Positions 1-4,368 of a stretch of 5,175 bases of DNA are shown in pieces. Numbering within the stretch: the first letter of the stretch is position 1; each line of letters begins with the position of its first letter. Source of the stretch: Thermoleophilaceae bacterium (lineage in GTDB: Bacteria; Actinomycetota; Thermoleophilia; Solirubrobacterales; Thermoleophilaceae); contig JACCZP010000252.1 of NCBI GenBank assembly GCA_013695885.1, positions 1 to 5,175 on the forward strand, given 5' to 3'. The translations under genes and the position numbers were made by a program. Under the pieces are notes generated by a model that saw only the letters and a program-made list of their open reading frames with translations, was not told the DNA's origin and did not search any database.

Positions 1-154
1 CGAGTCGGGCACGAGGTTCGTCTACGCGCTCGAGTTCCGCCCACCGGGCGGGCTCCTCGGCGGCTTCGCCTCGCGCGCGGTGCTCAGCACGTCGGTCCCC
101 CAGCGCGAGCTCGAGGGGTCGCTCGAGCGGCTGAAGGCGCTGCTGCAGAGCTGA
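1..154 (+). CDS. SRPBCC/polyketide-cyclase-like protein, C-terminal fragment
   Basis: The reading frame is open from base 2 to a TGA at 152-154, giving the last 50 residues of a protein whose start lies left of the window. What is seen is a short beta-strand-like segment (GTRFVYALEFRPPGG), a glycine- and leucine-rich turn, then an amphipathic C-terminal helix ending ERLKALLQS. This strand, 'PPGGLLG' turn and long terminal helix ending in a leucine/lysine-rich stretch is typical of SRPBCC-fold (START/polyketide cyclase/CoQ-binding) proteins, which bind hydrophobic ligands in the cytoplasm. With so little sequence no ligand or exact role can be assigned. The gene converges on mdh, with 27 bp between the two stop codons and no T-tract terminator between them. 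The family call is moderate; the coding call is strong because frame and residue composition fit. Confidence 0.6.
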   Translation, partial: ESGTRFVYALEFRPPGGLLGGFASRAVLSTSVPQRELEGSLERLKALLQS

Positions 155-181
155 GCTCGGCTCGGCGGAGCACGGCCCGCG

Positions 182-1111
182 CTAGAGCTTCGCCATCGCG
201 TCCACGAGCTCGCGCACCGAGTCCGCGGAGTGCGACAGCCCGGAGCGCTCCTCGTCGGTCAGCTCGATCTGGAGGATCTCCTCGATGCCGTCGTGGCCGA
301 GCCGCACCGGCACGCCCACGAACAGTCCGTCGATGTCGTACTCGCCCTGGCAGAGCGCGGCGCACGGGAGGATGCGCTTCTGGTCGAGCACGATCGAGTC
401 GACCATCTCCGCCACCGCGGCCGAGGGCGCGTAGAACGCCGACCCGGTCTGCAGGAGCTTCCCGACCTCGGCGCCGCCGTCGCGGGTGCGCTGGACGATC
501 TCCTCGATCCGCTCGTCCTCGAGCAGCTGGCGGATCGGCACACCGGCCACGCTCGTGTAGGAGACGACGGGGACCATCGTGTCGCCGTGGCCGCCGAGCA
601 CGAAGCCGGTCACGTCGCGCGCGGATACGCCGAGCTCCCAGGCGATGAACGTGCGAAAGCGGGCGGAGTCGAGGATCCCGGCCATGCCGATCACGCGCTG
701 GCGGGGGAAGCCGAGCGCGTCGTAGGCGGCGTGGCACATCGCGTCGAGCGGGTTGGTGACGACGATCACCGTCGCGTCGGGGGCTTTCTCGGCGATCTGG
801 CCCGCGACGTCGCCGACGATCGACTTGTTGACCTCGAGCAGGTCGTCGCGGCTCATGCCCGGCTTGCGCGGCGAGCCGGACGTGATGATCACGATGTCCG
901 AGCCCGATGCCTCCTCGTAGTCGCCCGCCCCCGTGTGGTTCGGCTCGTAGCCGACGATGGGTCCCGACTGGTTCATGTCGAGGACCTTGCCCTGGGGCAG
1001 CCCCTCGACGATGTCCACGAGGACGACGTCGGCGTAGTCGCGCTCGGCCAGCCGCTGAGCGCACGTGGCGCCCACCTGCCCGGCTCCGACAACGGTGATC
1101 TTCTGTCGCAC
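182..1111 (-). CDS. mdh: Malate dehydrogenase (LDH-like, NAD-dependent)
   Basis: This enzyme oxidises L-malate to oxaloacetate with NAD+ in the cytoplasm, in the TCA cycle. The 309-residue length is normal for the LDH-like (tetrameric) malate dehydrogenase group. The N-terminal Rossmann fold shows G-A-G-Q-V-G at residues 9-14, and Asp33 at the end of the second strand is the acidic residue that favours NAD over NADP. The substrate loop SPRKPGMSR places Arg82 where lactate dehydrogenases carry the Gln102 specificity residue, which marks malate rather than lactate as substrate; Arg88 is the second substrate arginine. Asn120 (VTNPLD), Asp148 and Arg151 (ILDSARFR), and catalytic His175 (GGHGDTMVP) complete the active site. 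All fall at the spacing expected from LDH numbering. The start is GTG at 1111, with AAAGG at 1119-1123 seven bases upstream. It lies 49 bp downstream of icd on the same strand and is probably co-transcribed. No damage is seen. Confidence 0.96.
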   Translation of the reverse strand: MRQKITVVGAGQVGATCAQRLAERDYADVVLVDIVEGLPQGKVLDMNQSGPIVGYEPNHTGAGDYEEASGSDIVIITSGSPRKPGMSRDDLLEVNKSIVGDVAGQIAEKAPDATVIVVTNPLDAMCHAAYDALGFPRQRVIGMAGILDSARFRTFIAWELGVSARDVTGFVLGGHGDTMVPVVSYTSVAGVPIRQLLEDERIEEIVQRTRDGGAEVGKLLQTGSAFYAPSAAVAEMVDSIVLDQKRILPCAALCQGEYDIDGLFVGVPVRLGHDGIEEILQIELTDEERSGLSHSADSVRELVDAMAKL

Positions 1112-1118
1112 CTTCCCG

Positions 1119-1123
1119 CCTTT
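1119..1123 (-). promoter_or_regulatory. Ribosome binding site of mdh
   Basis: On the minus strand AAAGG (continuing into CGGG) lies seven bases before the GTG at 1111-1109. This supports the GTG as the true start. The protein begins [11 protein letters not shown], so the dinucleotide-binding strand sits at the usual distance from the N-terminus. Confidence 0.6.
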
Positions 1124-1143
1124 CGGTTCTGGTGAGGCTGCGC

Positions 1144-1170
1144 CCGGCTCGGCGAGCCGGCTAGCTCGCC
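1144..1170 (-). other. Two overlapping, mutually exclusive hairpins at the icd stop / icd-mdh junction
   Basis: Reading the minus strand, the last bases of icd (GGCGAGC, 1170-1164) can pair perfectly with GCTCGCC (1157-1151). This gives a 7-bp stem whose 6-nt loop contains the icd stop codon TAG (1163-1161). Alternatively CCGGCTC (1160-1154) pairs with GAGCCGG (1150-1144) in a 7-bp stem with a 3-nt loop that begins directly after the stop codon. The two share bases 1154-1157, so only one can form. No U-tract follows on the minus strand, so a classical intrinsic terminator is unlikely. An intercistronic processing, stability or attenuation element is possible, but GC content makes chance hairpins common. 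Confidence 0.35.
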
Positions 1171-2261
1171 CCGTTACGCATCTTCTCGATGATCGCGTCG
1201 GCCACCTCGGAGGTGCCCACCGCGCTCGGGTCGTCGCGCGAGGACTTCATGTCGTAGGTCACCGACTCGCCCTCGCTGATCACCTCGGCGATCGCGTTCT
1301 CGAGACCGTTGGCCGCTTCGGTCTCCTCGATGTGGTGGAGCAGCATCACCCCGGACAGCATCAGCGCCATCGGGTTGACCTTGTTCTGTCCCTTGTACTT
1401 CGGCGCCGACCCGTGGACCGCCTCGAACACCGCGTAGTCGTCGCCGACGTTCGCGCCCGGAGCCAGCCCGAGGCCGCCGATCAGCCCCGCCCCCAGGTCG
1501 GAGACGATGTCCCCGTAGAGGTTCGGGAGGACGATCACGTCGTACTCCTCGGGCCGGGAGACGAGCTGGTTGCAGAGGTTGTCGATGATCCGCTCCTCGA
1601 ACTCGATGCCCGAGTCGCCGAACTCCTCGTCGGCGATGCGCTGACCGGTCTCGAGGAACAGGCCGTCCGAGAACTTCATGATGTTCGCCTTGTGCGCGAG
1701 GGTGATCTTCTTGCGCCCGTAGGACTGGGCGTACTCGAAGGCCTCGCGCACGATGCGCTCGGTGCCGAACACGGAGATGGCCTTGATGGTCACCCCGATG
1801 TCCTCGCGCAACCGGGTCCCCTCGGTGTCGGCGATGAACTCCCGCAGCCGCGCGGTGTCCTCGGCGCCCTTCTCGTACTCGACGCCGGCGTAGAGGTCCT
1901 CGTGGTTCTCGCGGACGATCACGATGTCGGTCTCGGGGAAGCGGGTCCGCACGCCCTCGTAGGCCCTGCACGGGCGCAGGCACGCGTAGAGGTCGAGCTC
2001 CTTGCGGAGCTGGACGTTGATCGAGCGAAAGCCCGAGCCCACCGGCGTGGTGATCGGCGCCTTCATCGCCAGGCCCCGCTCCTTGATCGACTCGAGCACC
2101 CGGTCGGGGAGGGGGTTGCCCTCCTCCTCGTATACGTCGGTCCCGGCGGTCTGCCAGTCCCACTCGAACTCGACCCCCGTGGCGTCGAGCACCCGGGACG
2201 TGGCCTCCGATATCTCGGGCCCGGTCCCGTCGCCCGAGATGAACGTGACGCGGTAGGCCAC
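1161..2261 (-). CDS. icd: Isocitrate dehydrogenase (short form, NADP-type cofactor residues)
   Basis: The enzyme oxidatively decarboxylates isocitrate to 2-oxoglutarate in the TCA cycle; it is a soluble, metal-dependent protein. I start it at GTG 2261, giving 366 residues. The frame stays open to an ATG at 2303, but that ATG would translate the Shine-Dalgarno AAGGGAG (2266-2272), and the protein proper begins [16 protein letters not shown]. Seen, with E. coli Icd equivalents: the substrate residues Ser80 (Ser113), Asn82, Arg86, Arg96, Arg117, Tyr124 and Lys191 (Lys230); metal ligands Asp227, Asp251 and Asp255 (Asp283/307/311); and the family signature [17 protein letters not shown] at 247-263. 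The cofactor loop [15 protein letters not shown] has His283, Lys288, Tyr289 and Val295, matching the E. coli NADP determinants His339, Lys344, Tyr345 and Val351; Tyr336 matches Tyr391, but the Arg395 position is Ser340. At 366 residues it is shorter than E. coli Icd (416) and close to IDH3/IPMDH length. The KY loop, the ELDLY segment after Asn82 and the FRSINVQLR region argue against isopropylmalate dehydrogenase. It is first gene of the icd-mdh unit. Confidence 0.93.
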   Translation of the reverse strand: MAYRVTFISGDGTGPEISEATSRVLDATGVEFEWDWQTAGTDVYEEEGNPLPDRVLESIKERGLAMKAPITTPVGSGFRSINVQLRKELDLYACLRPCRAYEGVRTRFPETDIVIVRENHEDLYAGVEYEKGAEDTARLREFIADTEGTRLREDIGVTIKAISVFGTERIVREAFEYAQSYGRKKITLAHKANIMKFSDGLFLETGQRIADEEFGDSGIEFEERIIDNLCNQLVSRPEEYDVIVLPNLYGDIVSDLGAGLIGGLGLAPGANVGDDYAVFEAVHGSAPKYKGQNKVNPMALMLSGVMLLHHIEETEAANGLENAIAEVISEGESVTYDMKSSRDDPSAVGTSEVADAIIEKMRNGAS

Positions 2262-2265
2262 TGTG

Positions 2266-2272
2266 CTCCCTT
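2266..2272 (-). promoter_or_regulatory. Ribosome binding site that fixes the icd start
   Basis: AAGGGAG on the minus strand ends four bases before GTG 2261-2259. Its position decides in favour of this GTG over the upstream in-frame ATG at 2303. Confidence 0.6.
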
Positions 2273-2317
2273 CGTCTCTTCCCTTGCCTGTCGGCGGCGG
2301 CACTCTAGTGGTAGCGC

Positions 2318-2332
2318 GGGCGGGCGGGCGGG
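2318..2332 (+). other. Canonical G-quadruplex motif (G3-C-G3-C-G3-C-G3)
   Basis: The plus strand reads GGGCGGGCGGGCGGG: four runs of exactly three G separated by single C bases, fitting the strict G3+N1-7 definition with the shortest possible loops. It lies 57 bp upstream of icd (on icd's template strand for the minus-strand transcript) and 66 bp upstream of the protease ATG. The motif itself is seen directly; folding in the cell and any regulatory role are inference. Since the strand also contains regularly spaced C, duplex or hairpin pairing could compete. Confidence 0.55.
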
Positions 2333-2343
2333 CGCCTCGACCA

Positions 2344-2358
2344 CCCGGTCGGACCGGG
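2344..2358. promoter_or_regulatory. Perfect 7-1-7 palindrome, operator-like
   Basis: CCCGGTC-G-GACCGGG is a perfect inverted repeat with a single central base, about one and a half helical turns long. That is the size and symmetry expected for a dimeric helix-turn-helix repressor site. It lies 40 bp upstream of the protease start and 83 bp upstream of the icd start, so it could act on either gene. No factor can be named. It could also form a hairpin in a transcript. A 15-bp perfect dyad is less likely by chance than the shorter stems in the window, but the GC bias reduces its significance. Confidence 0.4.
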
Positions 2359-2398
2359 ACGGCCGCGGACCCGAGTCGGCCTCATCCGCTGTGCGACC

Positions 2399-3583
2399 AT
2401 GGATGTGGTGCCCTCCACCCGCTCGATCAAGCTCGTGAGCCTGTTCGGCATCCGCATCGGCGTCCACCCGAGCTGGTTCGTCGTGCTCTTCCTGATCATC
2501 TGGCTCCTGTCGGGCACCTACCGCGGCGTGTTCGCGGGCGGGGAGACCGTCGCGTTCGCCGTGGCCGTCGCCACCGCCTTCTCCTTCTTCGCATCGGTGA
2601 TCCTCCACGAGCTGGGCCACGCTCTGGTCGCGATGCGCAACGGCGTCGGCATCGCGGGCATCGACCTCTGGCTCTTCGGAGGCATCGCGCGCATGAGGCG
2701 GGAGTCGCCCTCCGCGGGCGTCGACCTGCGCGTGGCGCTGGCGGGTCCGCTCGTGACCCTCGCCATCGCCGTGACGTGCGGGGTCACCGCGTGGCTCGTC
2801 GGCGGTGGTCGCGGACTCGCGTCGGCCCTACCCCCTCCACGTCCCGGAGTCGGCCCGGTCGAGGCCGTGCTCGCCTACGTCGCGCTCATCAACGTCCTGC
2901 TCTTCGTGCTCAACATGATCCCCGGATTCCCGCTCGACGGCGGACGGGTGGTGCGCGCGCTGGCGTGGGCGCGAACCGGCGACCGCACCTCGGCCACCCG
3001 CTTCGCCTCCCGGCTCGGTCGGGGCTTCGGGCTCGGGTTCGTGGGCATCGGGCTCGCCGTCCTGATCGGCACCAGCGCCTTCGTATTCGGGCTATGGGTG
3101 CTCCTGATCGGCATGTTCCTGACCGCCGCCGCCCGGGCCACGGAGGCGCAGAGCCGCTTCACCTCCCGACTCCAGGGCCTGCGCGTGGGCGACGTGATGG
3201 ACGCCGAGCCGGTGGCGGTGCCCGCGGGCACGAGCCTCGACCGCCTGCTCGACGAGTTCTTCCTGCGCTACCGCTTCGCGTGGTTTCCGGTGGTGGACGC
3301 GGGCGGGCGGTTCCTCGGCCTCGTGCGGCGGGAGAAGGTGGAGGAGGTGCCCGAGGACGCCCGCTCGGAGTCGGATGTCCAGGAGCTCATCTCGGCGGAG
3401 GAAGCGTCGGGCGTGAAGGTCGACGAGCCGCTCGAGACCCTGCTCGGCTCCGAGGAGATGCGCCGCCTCGGCGCCGTGGTGGCGGTCGACGCCGAGGGCG
3501 TGCTGCGCGGAGTGGTGACCCTCAACGCGCTGCGCCAGGCGCTCCGGAGCGGGCAGGACCAGGACGCGGTGACGCCCGGGTAG
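2399..3583 (+). CDS. M50-family site-2 intramembrane metalloprotease with two CBS domains
   Basis: This is a polytopic membrane zinc protease expected to cut transmembrane segments of regulatory proteins such as anti-sigma factors. The zinc motif HELGH is at residues 70-74 (His70, Glu71, His74), inside the second hydrophobic helix. The third zinc ligand is Asp180 in the NMIPGFPLDGGR motif. Hydrophobic segments are seen near residues 24-38, 51-78, 109-135, 154-175, 207-224 and 226-246. A cytoplasmic tail follows with two CBS-like repeats at about 263-315 (VGDVMDAEPVAVPAG, the usual CBS opening) and 325-382. The opening SIKLVSLFGIRIGVHPSW is typical of the SpoIVFB-like/Rip3-like group with C-terminal CBS pairs, and 394 residues is normal for it. 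CBS pairs commonly bind adenine nucleotides, so activity may respond to energy state; that is inference. ATG 2399 has no evident Shine-Dalgarno, so GTG codons at 2405 and 2408 are alternatives, though translation could also be leaderless. It is divergent to icd and followed at 25 bp by vapB. The substrate is unknown. Confidence 0.92.
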   Translation: MDVVPSTRSIKLVSLFGIRIGVHPSWFVVLFLIIWLLSGTYRGVFAGGETVAFAVAVATAFSFFASVILHELGHALVAMRNGVGIAGIDLWLFGGIARMRRESPSAGVDLRVALAGPLVTLAIAVTCGVTAWLVGGGRGLASALPPPRPGVGPVEAVLAYVALINVLLFVLNMIPGFPLDGGRVVRALAWARTGDRTSATRFASRLGRGFGLGFVGIGLAVLIGTSAFVFGLWVLLIGMFLTAAARATEAQSRFTSRLQGLRVGDVMDAEPVAVPAGTSLDRLLDEFFLRYRFAWFPVVDAGGRFLGLVRREKVEEVPEDARSESDVQELISAEEASGVKVDEPLETLLGSEEMRRLGAVVAVDAEGVLRGVVTLNALRQALRSGQDQDAVTPG

Positions 3584-3592
3584 GAGAGGCTA

Positions 3593-3610
3593 ATGGTAGG
3601 TTACTACCAT
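3593..3610. promoter_or_regulatory. Palindromic operator and possible -10 element over the vapB start
   Basis: ATGGTAG-GTTA-CTACCAT is a perfect 7-bp inverted repeat with a 4-bp spacer, whose last two bases are the A and T of the vapB start codon. A palindrome in this position is what VapBC complexes usually bind to repress their own operon through the AbrB-fold domain of VapB. Within it TAGGTT (3597-3602) has the TAnnnT form of an actinobacterial -10 and lies six bases before the ATG, which would place transcription start at or very near the ATG, giving a leaderless mRNA. The symmetry is seen; the promoter and operator roles are inferred. Confidence 0.6.
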
Positions 3611-3854
3611 GCGAACCACCATTGATGGTGCCGGTCGTCTTGTCGTGCCCAAGGCGCTCCGCGATGCGCTCGGGTTCGAGCCCGGCCGAGAGCTCGAACT
3701 CCAAGCCGTCGACGGCACGCTCGAGGTAACGGTCCCACCCGTCGAGATGTGGGTCGAACGCCGTGGGGACGACATCGTTCTCGCGACGGCGGAGCCCATG
3801 CCGCTGCTGACCACGGAACAGGTGAGGGAGACGCTCGAGCGAGTCCGGCGGTGA
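3609..3854 (+). CDS. vapB: VapB-type antitoxin, AbrB/MazE/SpoVT fold
   Basis: This is the antitoxin of a type II pair. It neutralises the VapC RNase by binding it and, as a dimer, binds its own operator. The N-terminal AbrB swapped-hairpin domain spans about residues 1-45 and opens MRTTIDGAGRLVVPKALRDALGF, with the family pattern of G-R-hydrophobic-V-P-K followed by an R-x-x-L-G helix and the turn PGRELEL. The C-terminal part (about 46-81, through to the helix TTEQVRETLERVRR) is the expected toxin-wrapping segment. The 81-residue length is normal. The start ATG 3609 gives the standard N-terminus. The only good Shine-Dalgarno nearby (AGGAGAGG, 3582-3589) is too far away for it and fits an out-of-frame ATG at 3593, so leaderless translation is likely. 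It overlaps vapC by four bases, indicating translational coupling. Confidence 0.9.
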   Translation: MRTTIDGAGRLVVPKALRDALGFEPGRELELQAVDGTLEVTVPPVEMWVERRGDDIVLATAEPMPLLTTEQVRETLERVRR

Positions 3855-4249
3855 CGCCCGACTCGAGCGTGATCGTCGCGGCGTCCGGGGCCTGGCACGG
3901 CCGCCACGTGGACGCGGTGGAGGCCGTCCGCGGACTCGTGGATGTCGTCGCACACGCCGAGCTCGAGGCCTTCTCCGTGCTCACCAGGCTCCCGGGGCGG
4001 TTTCGTGCCCCCGCTTCCGCGGTCGCGCAATACCTCGCCGAGCGATTCCCCGGTACCCGGATGTCGCTCGACGAGGCGGAGCGCGCGACACTCGTGAGAA
4101 GACTCGCCTCCGAAGGGATCGCCGGTGGCGCGGTCTACGACGGGCTGATCGCCGCTACCGCGAGCGCCCACGGGCATGAGCTGCTGACGCTCGACGCGCG
4201 GGCCGCGCGCCTGTATGAGCGTCTCGGCGCGAGACCCATCTCCCTGTAG
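3851..4249 (+). CDS. vapC: VapC-type PIN-domain ribonuclease toxin
   Basis: This is the toxin of the pair: a metal-dependent RNase that inhibits growth by cutting specific RNAs when VapB is degraded. I start it at GTG 3851, inside the vapB stop (GTGA overlap), giving 132 residues. The frame is open further upstream to an ATG at 3749, but that would overlap vapB by about 100 bp and add 34 arginine-rich residues before the canonical N-terminus TPDSSVIVAA. The acidic PIN quartet is visible: Asp4, Glu39 (in AELEAFSVLTRLPG), Asp97 (in VYDGLIAATA) and Asp115 (in LLTLDARA). All the required catalytic residues are present and there is no frameshift, so the toxin looks active. The SVLTRLP motif places it in the common VapC branch. 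RNA target unknown; VapC families cut tRNAs or the 23S sarcin-ricin loop, but which applies cannot be read from sequence. Confidence 0.9.
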   Translation: MTPDSSVIVAASGAWHGRHVDAVEAVRGLVDVVAHAELEAFSVLTRLPGRFRAPASAVAQYLAERFPGTRMSLDEAERATLVRRLASEGIAGGAVYDGLIAATASAHGHELLTLDARAARLYERLGARPISL

Positions 4250-4368
4250 GAGGCCACCAGGCCTGACCCCACCGGCCCTCCCGTCCGTACCACCCGCGGC
4301 GGGCGAATGTCCGCCGGCCACCCCATACACTCGACCGCCCCGGGGGCGCCTCGCCCCGGCCTCTGCAA
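4250..4368 (+). promoter_or_regulatory. Leader/intergenic region upstream of sdhA with several hairpins
   Basis: The 119 bp between vapC and sdhA hold a small hairpin just after the vapC stop (AGGCC-ACCA-GGCCT, 4251-4264), a 6-bp stem CGGCGG/CCGCCG (4297-4302 with 4311-4316), and a GC-rich block just before the gene. There GGGGCG (4343-4348) can pair either with the CGCCCC before it (4336-4341, one central base) or with the CGCCCC after it (4352-4357, loop CCT). TACACT (4326-4331) is the only -10-like hexamer, with no recognisable -35. No U-tract terminator for vapBC is seen, and no Shine-Dalgarno precedes ATG 4369. Promoter function is expected but not proven. Confidence 0.35.

Larger units (their letters stand above)
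2262..2398. promoter_or_regulatory. Divergent intergenic region between icd and the M50 protease gene
   Basis: This 137-bp stretch must hold the promoters for both divergent genes. For icd, a possible minus-strand -10 element TAGAGT lies at 2307-2302, about 40 bp before the GTG, but no convincing -35 is visible. For the protease no clear -10/-35 pair or Shine-Dalgarno is seen before ATG 2399. The region also holds a four-tract G-quadruplex motif (2318-2332), a perfect 15-bp dyad (2344-2358) and a small CACT-CT-AGTG palindrome (2301-2310). Assignment of promoter function is inference from gene orientation. Confidence 0.55.

Noticed and set aside
155..181. Bidirectional terminator between the converging left-edge gene and mdh.
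   Set aside because: The 27-bp gap shows no strong perfect stem and no T-tract on either strand.
2262..2303. Extension of icd to the in-frame ATG at 2303.
   Set aside because: It would add 14 residues that translate the Shine-Dalgarno sequence; the GTG at 2261 has a ribosome site and gives the normal N-terminus.
230..2438. Two long plus-strand open frames (230-1135 and 1065-2438) opposite mdh and icd.
   Set aside because: Their products are low-complexity, rich in Arg, Val, Leu, His and Asp, with no family motif, and lie antisense to genes with complete catalytic motifs. Long antisense frames are expected at this GC content.
2263..3729. A 488-codon plus-strand open frame covering the protease gene in another phase.
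   Set aside because: The product is Arg/Pro/Gly-rich with no domain, while the overlapping frame encodes HELGH, FPLDGG and CBS motifs. It also runs into vapB without sense.
3749..3850. Extension of vapC to the in-frame ATG at 3749.
   Set aside because: It would overlap vapB by 106 bp and place 34 unmatched Arg/Gly-rich residues before the PIN Asp that normally lies at the extreme N-terminus. The GTGA overlap start is the usual vapBC arrangement.
4251..4264. AGGCC-ACCA-GGCCT hairpin as terminator of vapBC.
   Set aside because: The stem is only 5 bp and no T-run follows, so it does not meet the criteria for an intrinsic terminator.
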